Source: Winogradskya consettensis
Lineage (GTDB): Bacteria; Actinomycetota; Actinomycetes; Mycobacteriales; Micromonosporaceae
Length of the DNA: 64,000 bases
Assembly (NCBI RefSeq): GCF_018332715.1
Contig: NZ_BOQP01000042.1
Location: 48,370 to 112,369 of the forward strand
Reading direction: 5' to 3'
Shown: positions 8,486 to 16,730 of the stretch, one piece after another
Numbering within the stretch: the first letter of the stretch is position 1
How the letters are laid out: each line of letters opens with the position of its first letter
The notes under the pieces: generated by a model
What the model saw: the letters and a program-made list of their open reading frames with translations, nothing else
The model's database searches: none
Told to the model about the DNA's origin: nothing
Made by a program: the position numbers and the translations under genes

Positions 8486-9334
8486 TTAGAACAGGACGGT
8501 CGCGAAGCTGCCCTGCTGGATGAAGCCGCAGCGGGCGTAGACGCGGCGGGCGGGGGTGTTGTAGTCGTTGACGTACAGGCTCACGGTGGGGGCGACCCGT
8601 TGGAGGGCGTCGCGGACTACTGCGGCCATTGCTGAGGCGGCGAGGCCTTGGCCGCGGAACTCGGGGTCGACCCAGACGCCCTGGACCTGGGTGGTGCGGC
8701 GGGTGACTATGGCCAGCTCGGCTTTGAAGATTACGCGGTCGCCGATGAAGCGGGCGTAGGCGCGTTTGCCTCGGACCAGTTCGGCGATGCGGCGTTTGTA
8801 GCCGCGGCCTCCGTCGTCGAGCAGGGGGGAGACGCCTACCTCTTCGGTGTACATCGCTACGGCGGCGGGGAAGAGTTGGTCGACCTCGTTGGAGCGGACC
8901 AGGCGCACGTCGGGGTCGGGGGTGATGGGTGCTTCCCGGTCGGCGACGAGCAGGGGCTGGTGCGGGCGGACGTCGCGGGCCGGGCCCCAGTGGCCGCCGA
9001 GCCTGTCCCACAGGTCCAGGACCGCTTCGGAGCGGCCGATGATCGAGGAGCAGATGCGGGGGTCGGCGCCGAGCAGCTCCGCGAACGCCGCGATTGCGGG
9101 GGGAGTCGTGCACACGGGGACGAGATGCGCTCCTGACCAGCACACCGACTCGATGCGGCGCGCGGGGCCGTAGCCGTAGATGCGGCCGTCGGAACGCCAC
9201 CAGTTGAGCCCGTGGGCCGCTACCCGCTCGGCGATCTGAGCGCCGGCGTAAGGGTCCTGGTCGAGAATCCGCTCGACCGTGGCCCGCTCGGACTCGCCGA
9301 GTTGGCGGATGGGCACAGTCAGCACGGGTAACAC
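8486..9334 (-). CDS. GNAT acetyltransferase with N-terminal DUF4081 domain
   Basis: This 282-residue protein has a DUF4081-type N-terminal half (about residues 1-125) and a C-terminal GNAT fold with the acetyl-CoA signature VQGVWVDPEFRGQGLA and the final strand-helix VSLYVNDYNTPARRVYARCGF. Proteins of this build sit directly after ispG in many actinobacteria, and conserved position is the main support for orthology. The acetylated substrate is unknown to me. It converges on ispG across the repeat region and lies about 126 bp from the divergent PadR gene. Confidence 0.88.
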   Translation of the reverse strand: MLPVLTVPIRQLGESERATVERILDQDPYAGAQIAERVAAHGLNWWRSDGRIYGYGPARRIESVCWSGAHLVPVCTTPPAIAAFAELLGADPRICSSIIGRSEAVLDLWDRLGGHWGPARDVRPHQPLLVADREAPITPDPDVRLVRSNEVDQLFPAAVAMYTEEVGVSPLLDDGGRGYKRRIAELVRGKRAYARFIGDRVIFKAELAIVTRRTTQVQGVWVDPEFRGQGLAASAMAAVVRDALQRVAPTVSLYVNDYNTPARRVYARCGFIQQGSFATVLF

Positions 9335-9419
9335 ATTGCCAGATTCACGGCGTCTGACACCTCACCCGCCCCTCCCTATCGAAAAACCTGCGTGTGCTCC
9401 CTTGTCACCGACACGTTGC

Positions 9420-9429
9420 CGATATATCG
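9420..9429. promoter_or_regulatory. Palindrome CGATATATCG upstream of padR-like gene
   Basis: A perfect 10-bp palindrome lies 31 bp before the PadR-family start and is followed by two TATCG-type half sites. PadR regulators commonly bind AT-rich dyads at their own promoters, so this is a plausible autoregulatory operator. Inference from position and symmetry only. Confidence 0.5.
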
Positions 9430-9460
9430 TCTAACTATCGACAACTGATCGGAGAAAATC

Positions 9461-10075
9461 ATGAGGCACGAACACATGCGTCACCTGCACGAGGGTCGGA
9501 TGCGCGGATTCGGGTTCCCGCCCGGATTCCCCTTCGGCGGTCCGGGTCAGGGCGGCTTCGGCGGCCCCGGCGGTTTCGGCGGCTGGGGACCTGAAGGTCA
9601 TGGCGGCGGCCCTCGAGGTCCACGCCGCGGCGGCCGCGGCAGCCGGCCCAACGTCCGCCCGGCTCTGCTCGCGCTCCTGCTCGAGCGGCCGATGCACGGC
9701 TACGAGATGATCCAGGAGCTCGAGAGCCGCACGGGCGGCATCTGGCGCCCCAGCCCGGGCTCGGTCTACCCGACCCTCCAGCTCCTGGAGGACGAGGGCC
9801 TGATCGTGGCGGAGGCCACCGGCGGCCGGAAGCGCTTCACCCTCACCGAGGACGGGCGCCCGGAAGCCCAGACCGCGGCGGAGAACCCGCCGTGGGCACA
9901 GTTCAGCGACGACACCATGTCGCAGGTCGCGGACTTCCGCGATGCCGCGGTCGGCATCATGAGTGCACTGCGCCAGGTCGGCTTCAACGGCACCCCGGAG
10001 CAGCGGCAGAAGGCCCTCGAGGTCCTCAACGAAACCAAGCGCAAGCTCTACGCGATCCTCGCCGACAGCGAGTGA
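9461..10075 (+). CDS. PadR-family transcriptional regulator with Gly/Phe-rich N-terminal arm
   Basis: This 204-residue protein starts at ATG 9461 with GGAG six bases upstream. Residues 1-60 are low-complexity (His, Gly, Phe, Pro, Arg). Residues 65-135 form the PadR winged helix (ALLALLLERPMHGYEMIQEL...WRPSPGSVYPTLQLLEDEGLI) and the rest a helical dimerisation tail. PadR proteins usually repress efflux or stress genes. No obvious target is adjacent: the next gene is convergent, so autoregulation through the palindrome at 9420 is the only site visible. A terminator follows at 10093. Confidence 0.9.
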   Translation: MRHEHMRHLHEGRMRGFGFPPGFPFGGPGQGGFGGPGGFGGWGPEGHGGGPRGPRRGGRGSRPNVRPALLALLLERPMHGYEMIQELESRTGGIWRPSPGSVYPTLQLLEDEGLIVAEATGGRKRFTLTEDGRPEAQTAAENPPWAQFSDDTMSQVADFRDAAVGIMSALRQVGFNGTPEQRQKALEVLNETKRKLYAILADSE

Positions 10076-10092
10076 TCAACCAGGCTTGCCGG

Positions 10093-10127
10093 GAAGGCGC
10101 GCTCCGCTTGCGGGGCGCGCCTTCTTT
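10093..10127 (+). terminator. Terminator after PadR gene
   Basis: GAAGGCGCGCTCC (10093-10105) pairs with GGGGCGCGCCTTC (10112-10124) with one wobble, a GCTTGC loop, and TTT following. Its left side also begins with GAA, so it could serve the convergent LLM gene as a bidirectional terminator. Confidence 0.8.
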
Positions 10128-11098
10128 CAGTTCCGGCCCAGGGCGGTCAGCACCCCGAGGGCGTCTTTCTCCAGCTCGGGGGTCGGGATCAGGGCCATGA
10201 CCGGGACGGTCACGCCGGCCTCGGCGTAGCGGTTCACCTGGGCCCGGCACTCGGCCGGGGAGCCGTGGACGATCAGCTCGTCGACCACCTCGTCGGGGAT
10301 GGCGGCCAGGGCGGCCCGGCGATCGCCCGCGGCCCAGGCCTTCCACATCGGACCGAGCGACGGCTCGCGGCCCAGCCAGCGATGGAATTCCAGGTACGCC
10401 GGCACTGTCAGGTAAGCGGCGATCATGCGCCGGCCGACGGTTCGGGCGTACTCGTGGTCCTCGGTGGGGCAGACGAAGATGCGGGCCACCACGTCGAAAT
10501 CGGGTTTGTCGGTCTTCACCTCGGCGAGGGCCTGGGGAACGTCGGTTGCCGCCAGCCAGTTGAGGATGACGCCGTCGGCCTCGGCGGCGGCGAGGTGCAG
10601 CATTCCCGGGCGCAGAGCGGCGAGCAGGAGCTGGGGCGGCGTCGCGGGTGGGCGCTCCAGGCGGAAGCGGCGGATCTGGAATGTCTCGTAGGTCTCGTCG
10701 ACCATGTCGCCGGCCAAGGCTGCTCGGAGAAAGCGCAGGACATCGCGGCTGCGCGCGAACGGCTGCGTGAAGTCGACGGCATTCCAGTCGCCGACGACGA
10801 CCGGTGAGGATGCCCCGATGCCGAGCTGGAACCGGCCGGGGGCGGCGTCGGCCAGGGCTGCCGCGGTCATCGCCAGCAGGCCGGGACCGCGAGTGAAGAC
10901 GGGCGCGATCGCGGTGCCGAGGCGGGCCTGTGGTTGCCAGACCGATGCGAGGGTCAGTGGCGTGAACGCGTCGGCACCATTGACCTCACTGGACCAGAAG
11001 TCGGTGAACCCGGCCTCGGTCAACGTCGCGAAGACCGAGTCGTGCCCGGCCAGTGAAACCCCGCCCAGTGGAACGGTCATGCCCCATCGCGTCACCAT
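10127..11098 (-). CDS. LLM-class (probably F420-dependent) oxidoreductase
   Basis: This 323-residue luciferase-like TIM-barrel protein carries the typical segments LGTAIAPVFTRGPGLLAMTA and PGRFQLGIGASSPVVVGDWN, which resemble actinobacterial F420-dependent members rather than FMN luciferases. Its substrate is not predictable. I start it at ATG 11098 (MVTRWGM); an upstream in-frame start at 11122 adds eight residues and a later one at the second Met is possible. It is convergent with the PadR gene and divergent from the ABC/YhgE operon. No neighbouring gene points to a pathway. Confidence 0.88.
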   Translation of the reverse strand: MVTRWGMTVPLGGVSLAGHDSVFATLTEAGFTDFWSSEVNGADAFTPLTLASVWQPQARLGTAIAPVFTRGPGLLAMTAAALADAAPGRFQLGIGASSPVVVGDWNAVDFTQPFARSRDVLRFLRAALAGDMVDETYETFQIRRFRLERPPATPPQLLLAALRPGMLHLAAAEADGVILNWLAATDVPQALAEVKTDKPDFDVVARIFVCPTEDHEYARTVGRRMIAAYLTVPAYLEFHRWLGREPSLGPMWKAWAAGDRRAALAAIPDEVVDELIVHGSPAECRAQVNRYAEAGVTVPVMALIPTPELEKDALGVLTALGRN

Positions 11099-11191
11099 GC
11101 CTCGATCCTGCCCGGTTCGCACGGGGTCGGTCTACAGGTGAGGTGCGACACGTGCGCGTTCTATCGATGACCTTCGGGAGTATGTTTTTGC

Positions 11192-11205
11192 ACTGACCAG
11201 TCAGT
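11192..11205. promoter_or_regulatory. Inverted repeat ACTGAC-CA-GTCAGT, candidate TetR operator
   Basis: Perfect 6-bp arms around a 2-bp centre lie 18 bp before the ATG of the first gene of an operon that ends with a TetR-family regulator. A TATGTT hexamer at 11181 could be the -10 element, which would place the operator over the transcription start. This fits autorepression by the operon's own TetR protein; not proven by sequence alone. Confidence 0.6.
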
Positions 11206-11223
11206 TCAACGAAGGTGTCCATC

Positions 11224-11841
11224 ATGCCGGTTCTCCACGCGAGCGGGGCGGGCGTCCGCCACCACCGCCGATGGCTCTTCCGCGACCTGGACGTCTCGGC
11301 CTCCCCGGGCGATGTCGTCGCGATCGTGGGGCCGCCCGGCAGTGGGCGCACCACCGTTCTGCTGGCGCTCGCGCGCCGCTTCAAGCTTTCCGCGGGCCAG
11401 GTCGACCTGACGGGTACGGCGGCGCTCGGATATGTGCCCGACGTTTCCGAGCCTGAATCTGTGCTGACCGTCGCGGAACACGTGCGGGAAAAGGCCTTGC
11501 TCGTCGGGCGCTCGACGGCGACCCCGGTTGATCTGAAAGGCCTCGATCCTGGAACGCGTGGTTTTGCCTTGAGCCCGTTCCAACGTCAGGTTCTCGGCCT
11601 GGTCCTGGCTCAGATCGCGCAACCGCAGCTCATCGCGCTCGACGCCACCGATGAGGGCCTCGACGCCGCCGAACGCGAGCAGCTCTGGGGCCTGATCGGT
11701 GAAGTGGCGTCGGATGGCATCGCGGTGTTGCTGACCGCCCGGGAAATTGACGAATCGCGAGTTACCACCGTGGTGCGGCTCGGTGCTTCCGGGTCCGGTG
11801 TTTCCGAGCCGGGTGCTTCCGAGGGGGGCAACACGAAATGA
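11224..11841 (+). CDS. ABC-type ATP-binding protein with degenerate catalytic motifs
   Basis: This 205-residue nucleotide-binding domain starts at ATG 11224 with GAAGG upstream (an in-frame GTG at 11215 is closer and less likely). The Walker A motif GPPGSGRTT is intact. The rest is altered: the Q-loop position reads YVPD, the signature reads LSPFQ, Walker B reads LIALDATDEGLD with Ala where the catalytic Glu should be, and the H-loop His is replaced (LLTAREID). It probably binds ATP but should hydrolyse it poorly. It overlaps the YhgE/Pip gene by ATGA and presumably partners it in the membrane. Confidence 0.85.
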   Translation: MPVLHASGAGVRHHRRWLFRDLDVSASPGDVVAIVGPPGSGRTTVLLALARRFKLSAGQVDLTGTAALGYVPDVSEPESVLTVAEHVREKALLVGRSTATPVDLKGLDPGTRGFALSPFQRQVLGLVLAQIAQPQLIALDATDEGLDAAEREQLWGLIGEVASDGIAVLLTAREIDESRVTTVVRLGASGSGVSEPGASEGGNTK

Positions 11842-13982
11842 CCGGATTGTCGAGTATGCGGCTGGCAGGGTTCGAGCTGCGCCGCTTCCTGCGGGGGCGG
11901 CTGCCGGTCGCCGCCCTGGTTGTCATCTGTGTGATTCCGCTGCTCTACGGGGCGCTTTACCTCTATGCGTTCTGGGATCCGTATGGCCGGCTCAACCACA
12001 TCCCGGCCGCGCTCGTTGTCGAGGACACCAGCGCCACGGCAACCGACGGGACAAAGGTGCAGGCCGGTCAGGACCTTGCCAAGGAACTGATCGACCGCGA
12101 GGTTTTCGACTGGCATGTGACCGATGAGAAAGGCGCCGAGGCGGGCCTGGCCGACGGCCGTTACCAGCTGTCCCTGCGCATTCCGAGCAACTTCTCCACG
12201 AACCTCACGACCGGCCCCGACCAGGACGCCACCCCGAAGGCCGCGCAGCTCATCGTCGTCAACGATGACGCCACCAACTATCTCGCCGGCGTTTTCTCGC
12301 GCACCGCGTTCGCCGAGGTCCGGGCCGCAGCGGCGCAATCCGCGCAGTCCGGTTACTTCGACAAGATGCTGATCGGGTTCACCGACCTCAAGTCGCAGAC
12401 GCAGAAAGCCGCCGACGGCGCGCACAAGCTCGACAATGGCCTGACGGATGCCGAGAAGGGCGCTGACCGGCTGAACGGTGGCATCTCCGATGCGGAGAAC
12501 GGCGCCGGCCGGCTCTCGACCGGTCTCGGCTCGGCCGCGAAGGGCGCGGACGACCTCGCCGACGGACTCGCGACACTGCAGGCGGGAGCGGCACAGGTTG
12601 CTACGGGTACGCAGGAGGCCGCGGCCGTCGGACGTCAGCTCTCCGACGTCGTGGACGGCGTGGCGGACAAGGCCGGCCCGTTGCTGCGCGAGAACGCCCA
12701 GGTCATCGAGGACGCGGCCAACCGGGTCGCCGACGGCGCCGACCTGCTCGCCCGTAACGTCAACCGGCTCGACGATGCTGCGGACGACGCTGTTACGAAT
12801 GCGACGCGGCTGCAGAGATACCTCAACGGGTTGCCGGATGACACCGCGGGTGTCGAGCAGGCCAGGGCGTACGCGAATCAGCTGGTCAAGGATGCCAAGC
12901 GGGTGCAGTCGACCATCCGGGACTCCGACCTGAACGCCCTGAGCAAGCGCCTCAGGACCGTCGCCGCTGATGCGCGCAAGGTAGCCGCCGAAGCACCACA
13001 CCTCGCGGATGACGTCGCGACCGCCCGCTCGACCGTGGACCGGTTCGCCTCAGGTCTCAGCCAGCTTGCCACCGGCGCGAAGAAGGTCAGCACCGGGGCG
13101 AGCGCCGCCGAGTCGGGTGCCGAGGATCTGCGCGGCGGGATCTTCCAGCTCAGGTCCGGTGCCCGTCAGCTCGACAGCGGTCTGGTCACGTTGAAGAGCG
13201 GCGGCGAGCAGCTCGCGGACGGCCTCGGTGACCTGCAGAACGGCGCGTCCCAGCTCGCCTCCGGGCTCACCGACGGCGCCGACCAGATCCCGTCGTTCGG
13301 TGACGATCCGTCGAACCGCGCGGACCTGCTCAGCAACCCCGTGCAATTGGACCGGACCGTACGCCACCCGGCCGCGACCTATGGCGTGGGCTTCGCGCCG
13401 TACTTCCTGGCCCTTGCCCTCTGGGTCGGCGCGATGATCACCTACATGGTGCTGCGCCCGTTGAACAGGCGTTACATCGTTTCGGGAGCGCCCTCCTATC
13501 GGGTCTCCCTCGCGGGTCTGCTGCCCGCCGTGGCGATCGGACTGGCGCAGGCGCTCCTGCTCTTCGTCGTTGTTGTGTTCGGTCTCGGCTTGAGCCCTGC
13601 ACACCCCGTGACAACGCTCGCACTACTGATGGCCACCGCGACCGCGTTCGCCGCGATCATGCAACTGCTCGGTGCGGCGCTCGGACCCGCCGGCCGGATT
13701 CTTGCGCTCGCGCTCCTGATGCTGCAGCTCACGTCGTCGGGCGGCACGTATCCGGTGCAGACCACGCCCGGGTTCTTCCAGGCGATCCACCCGCTGCTGC
13801 CCATGACGTACGTGGTGGAGGCGATGCGCCACACGATCGACGGGGGCCCGGACGGTACGGTGGTCACCGGATTCCTTGCGCTTCTCGCGTACGGCGCCGG
13901 CGCACTCGCGCTCACCATCGTGATGGCCCATCGCAAGCGCCGCCTGACCCCGTCCGACCTGCATCCGGAGCTGGTGATCTGA
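11838..13982 (+). CDS. YhgE/Pip-family membrane protein (ABC-2-like permease)
   Basis: This 714-residue protein has one N-terminal TM helix, then about 460 extracytoplasmic residues and a C-terminal block of five TM helices. The extracellular part contains many Leu-x-x-Gly-type heptad-like repeats (GADRLNGGISDAENGAGRLS, GARQLDSGLVTLKSGGEQLA) that form long helical stalks in YhgE/Pip proteins. Family members serve as phage receptor (Pip) or as part of type VII-like and efflux machineries. The gene is coupled by a 4-bp ATGA overlap to the degenerate ATPase and followed after 5 bp by a TetR gene, which suggests a locally regulated export system. Confidence 0.9.
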   Translation: MTGLSSMRLAGFELRRFLRGRLPVAALVVICVIPLLYGALYLYAFWDPYGRLNHIPAALVVEDTSATATDGTKVQAGQDLAKELIDREVFDWHVTDEKGAEAGLADGRYQLSLRIPSNFSTNLTTGPDQDATPKAAQLIVVNDDATNYLAGVFSRTAFAEVRAAAAQSAQSGYFDKMLIGFTDLKSQTQKAADGAHKLDNGLTDAEKGADRLNGGISDAENGAGRLSTGLGSAAKGADDLADGLATLQAGAAQVATGTQEAAAVGRQLSDVVDGVADKAGPLLRENAQVIEDAANRVADGADLLARNVNRLDDAADDAVTNATRLQRYLNGLPDDTAGVEQARAYANQLVKDAKRVQSTIRDSDLNALSKRLRTVAADARKVAAEAPHLADDVATARSTVDRFASGLSQLATGAKKVSTGASAAESGAEDLRGGIFQLRSGARQLDSGLVTLKSGGEQLADGLGDLQNGASQLASGLTDGADQIPSFGDDPSNRADLLSNPVQLDRTVRHPAATYGVGFAPYFLALALWVGAMITYMVLRPLNRRYIVSGAPSYRVSLAGLLPAVAIGLAQALLLFVVVVFGLGLSPAHPVTTLALLMATATAFAAIMQLLGAALGPAGRILALALLMLQLTSSGGTYPVQTTPGFFQAIHPLLPMTYVVEAMRHTIDGGPDGTVVTGFLALLAYGAGALALTIVMAHRKRRLTPSDLHPELVI

Positions 13983-13987
13983 CAACC

Positions 13988-14572
13988 GTGGACGGCAGAA
14001 CCCGCAGGCGTACCGATACGCGGCAGCGTCTCTACGAGGCAGCTGTCGAGTTGATCGCCGAGCAGGGTTTCTCCGCGACCACCGTCGATGACATCGCCAG
14101 TCGGGCGAAGGTCGCCAAGGGGACCGTCTACTACAACTTCGCGTCGAAGACGGCGCTGTTCGAGGAGCTCTTGCGGCACGGGATCGGCCTGCTGACAGAG
14201 GCCTTCCGGACCGCGGTGGCCGGCCTGCCGCCCCGGGAAGCGGTGGATGCCCTGGTGCGAGCTGAACTCGAGTACATCCGGCGTTACCGGGCTTTCGCAC
14301 AGTTGCTGCTGTCGGAGATGTGGCGGACCAACCGGGAGTGGCAGCAGACGCTCGTCCTGCTCCGCGAGCAGGCCATCGAAGTCATCGCCGAGACCGTCCA
14401 GGCCGGGGTGACCTCCGGGGATCTACCCGCGGACCTGGACGTACGGGTGGCATCGTCCGCACTCTTCGGCGTCGGCCTGGTGGTGGCGGTGGACTGGCTG
14501 GTCTTCCAGCCGGAACGCCCCATCGAGGACGTCGAGAAGTCGCTGCTGGCGATCGTCCGCCGCGTGGCCTGA
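13988..14572 (+). CDS. TetR-family transcriptional regulator of the YhgE/Pip operon
   Basis: This 194-residue protein starts at GTG 13988. The N-terminal helix-turn-helix is clear (LYEAAVELIAEQGFSATTVDDIASRAKVAKGTVYYNFASKTALFEELL, residues 16-63, cited as landmarks LYEAAVEL, TTVDDIA and KGTVYYNF). The C-terminal helices form a ligand pocket of unknown specificity. It is the last gene of the operon whose first gene carries the ACTGAC/GTCAGT dyad, so it likely represses its own operon. Its last codons and stop are the first copy of a 29-bp tandem repeat that fills the gap to the convergent ABC permease. Confidence 0.9.
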   Translation: MDGRTRRRTDTRQRLYEAAVELIAEQGFSATTVDDIASRAKVAKGTVYYNFASKTALFEELLRHGIGLLTEAFRTAVAGLPPREAVDALVRAELEYIRRYRAFAQLLLSEMWRTNREWQQTLVLLREQAIEVIAETVQAGVTSGDLPADLDVRVASSALFGVGLVVAVDWLVFQPERPIEDVEKSLLAIVRRVA

Positions 14573-14706
14573 TTGTTGAGCGATTGCGTCGCGTGGGTGG
14601 CGTGATTTTTAAAACGGTTCCGTCGCGTGGCGTGATTTTCAGTGGTTCCGTCGCGTGGCGTGATTTTTGGGCGGCTCCGTCGCGTGGCCTGGTTTCTAAA
14701 CGGTGG
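14558..14706. repeat. About 29-bp tandem repeat carrying the TetR gene stop codon
   Basis: Units with the core CGTCGCGTGGCGTGA begin at 14558 (the true gene end, CGCCGCGTGGCCTGA), 14587, 14621, 14649 and 14678, spaced 29, 34, 28 and 29 bp. Copies 2 to 4 keep TGA at the same place. The fifth runs into the TAG stop (complement of 14696-14698) of the convergent permease gene. Confidence 0.85.
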
Positions 14707-15760
14707 AGCGGCTGCGCCAGGCCGTGGCGAAGGACGTGCGGCCGTTGGTGCGGAGCAGGGATCCTTCGTAGATCCGAGCGCCGATGCCGAGGAAGACCGC
14801 CGCGGAGATCGCGAGCAGGAGCAGTGACGCCACCGGCTCCCACACAGCTGTTTCTCCGTTGAAGATCCGGACCGGCATCGCGATGGGTGCGGAGAACGGC
14901 ACGTAGGACAGGATCCGCATCACTGGTTCGTTGTCCGTGAGAAAGAGGACCGCGAAGAACGGCAGCATGACCACCATCTGGAGCGGGGTGGAGGCGCCGG
15001 CGATGTCCTCCTGCCGGGCGGCGAGCGCTCCGACACCCGCCCACAGCGTCGCCAGCATCACGAAGCCGAGGACGAAGAACGGCAGGAACCAGCCGATCGC
15101 GGGACCTACCTGGCTGATCACGGCGGTGTCCACATCAGCGACCTGCATCCCGACGAAGGACACGAGCGTGACCAGGGCGATCTGTCCGAAGGCGAGCAGG
15201 GTCATCGCGGCCACCTTGCCGGCGAGCAGCGCCCGGACGGGAATGCTCGACACAAGAATCTCGACGATGCGGGTCTGCTTCTCCTCGGTGACGCTCTGGG
15301 CGATCTGCATGCCGAACGTGAACGAGGTGATGAAGAACAGGAACGCGAGCGCGAACGGCACCACGAATTTCAGGAACGGGTTGACCGCGCTCGGGTTGAG
15401 GAGTTGCACCGGCGGGGCGACGCTGAGGGCTTCGACCACATCGGAGGGCGTCTCGTCCATGGCGAGGACCCGGGGCCCCGCGACCACGGCCGCTTCGACG
15501 GTGCCGTCCCGGACGAGGCGCTCGGCGGCGGCGTCGTCGGGCACCGCGGTCACTTCGAAGCCCTGGCTCTGCAACGCGCTCGCGGCGGCCCGGTCAGTGA
15601 CGGCGACCTTGGTGGCGCCGCCGTCGATCAGGGCGGGCACGACGGTGCTGGCGATCGCGATGAACAGGAAGAACACGGTGCTGAAGATGAAGGTTTTGTC
15701 GCGTAGCTTCATCCGCACCTCGCGGGCGGCGACCAGCCTGGCAGCGGCGAACGTGGTCAC
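14696..15760 (-). CDS. ABC-2 type permease (NatB-like)
   Basis: This 354-residue permease has one N-terminal TM helix (residues about 20-42), a 130-residue extracytoplasmic domain, and five or six C-terminal TM helices. The segment SVTEEKQTRIVEILVSSIPVRALLAGK is the hallmark of NatB-like ABC-2 permeases. It forms an exporter with the ATPase gene that overlaps its start by ATGA (15757-15760). The substrate is unknown; NatAB systems have been linked to Na+ or drug/peptide efflux. Its stop codon lies in the last copy of the 29-bp repeat shared with the TetR gene. Confidence 0.92.
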   Translation of the reverse strand: MTTFAAARLVAAREVRMKLRDKTFIFSTVFFLFIAIASTVVPALIDGGATKVAVTDRAAASALQSQGFEVTAVPDDAAAERLVRDGTVEAAVVAGPRVLAMDETPSDVVEALSVAPPVQLLNPSAVNPFLKFVVPFALAFLFFITSFTFGMQIAQSVTEEKQTRIVEILVSSIPVRALLAGKVAAMTLLAFGQIALVTLVSFVGMQVADVDTAVISQVGPAIGWFLPFFVLGFVMLATLWAGVGALAARQEDIAGASTPLQMVVMLPFFAVLFLTDNEPVMRILSYVPFSAPIAMPVRIFNGETAVWEPVASLLLLAISAAVFLGIGARIYEGSLLRTNGRTSFATAWRSRSTV

Positions 15761-16650
15761 TGGTTGACCTCCCGGAAGATCTCGGTGAGCGAGGGTGAAA
15801 CGGGCCCGAAGGCACGGACTGCTCCGCGAGCCAGAGCCGCGCGCAGGACCTCCTGGTCGTCGGCGTCGGACGCCAGGTCGAATACGGCACTCGCGCCGTC
15901 GAGGTCGATCAGAGCGACGCCGGGCTGGTCACGCAGCCAACCGGCATCGGTGTCGACCTCGATCCGGAACCGGGGCGACGCGTGATCCGCACGCAGCTGC
16001 TGCCGGCTGCCCGCGGCCCTGATGGTGCCGTCGGCGATGATCACCAGGTCGTCGCAGAGACGTTCGACAACGTCGAGCTGATGGCTGGAGAAGAGCACCG
16101 GAGCCCCTGCCGCTGCCCGGTCGCGGAGCACGCTCACCACCACGTCGACCGCGAGCGGGTCGAGCCCCGAGAAGGGCTCGTCGAGCACCAGCACCTCGGG
16201 ATCGTGCACGAGGGCAGCGGCGATCTGCACCCGTTGCTGGTTGCCGAGCGACAGCTTTTCCACCAGATCGCCGCCGCGATCGGTGAGGCTGAGCCGCTCG
16301 AGCAGGGCGTCGGTGCTCCGGCGGGCGGCAGTCGCGGTCATGCCGTGCAGCCGGCCGAGATAGACGATCTGGTCGGCGACGGTCATCTTCGGATAGAGGC
16401 CGCGCTCCTCGGGCATGTAGCCGAAGCGCTGGCGAATAGCGGGGGTCAGCGGCCGGTCCTGCCAGCGCACCTCACCCGAATCCGCACCGAGCACGCCCAG
16501 CATGATGCGCATGGTGGTGGTCTTGCCGGCCCCGTTGGCACCGACAAAACCGGTCATCCGCCCGGCGCCCACCTGGAACGAGACGTCCTTGAGCACCTGA
16601 CGATCCCCGAAGCTGCGGCTGACGGCGTCGACACTCAGCACGTTGGTCAT
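15757..16650 (-). CDS. ABC transporter ATP-binding protein (NatA-like)
   Basis: This 297-residue ATPase has all functional motifs, in contrast to the one at 11224: Walker A GANGAGKTT, Q-loop YMPEERG, signature LSLGNQQR (LSxGxQQ), Walker B VLVLDEPFSGLD and H-loop LFSSHQLD. A C-terminal accessory domain of about 90 residues (DUF4162 type) follows. The YMPEERGLY segment is typical for NatA-like subunits. It is the first gene of a two-gene operon with the permease. It sits directly downstream of a two-component system on the same strand, which may control it. Confidence 0.93.
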   Translation of the reverse strand: MTNVLSVDAVSRSFGDRQVLKDVSFQVGAGRMTGFVGANGAGKTTTMRIMLGVLGADSGEVRWQDRPLTPAIRQRFGYMPEERGLYPKMTVADQIVYLGRLHGMTATAARRSTDALLERLSLTDRGGDLVEKLSLGNQQRVQIAAALVHDPEVLVLDEPFSGLDPLAVDVVVSVLRDRAAAGAPVLFSSHQLDVVERLCDDLVIIADGTIRAAGSRQQLRADHASPRFRIEVDTDAGWLRDQPGVALIDLDGASAVFDLASDADDQEVLRAALARGAVRAFGPVSPSLTEIFREVNQ

Positions 16651-16704
16651 GTCCTCACGCTAGGGCCGCTCGGCTCTCACCGCGTCCGGCGCGCGAAGGA
16701 CAAC

Positions 16705-16730
16705 CCGTGTCCTCCTCGCGGAGGACACGG
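16705..16730 (-). terminator. Perfect hairpin directly after the response-regulator stop
   Basis: CCGTGTCCTCC (16705-16715) and GGAGGACACGG (16720-16730) form an 11-bp stem with a TCGC loop, abutting the regulator's stop codon on the minus strand. The T run is weak, so it may attenuate rather than fully stop read-through into the ABC operon. Confidence 0.6.
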
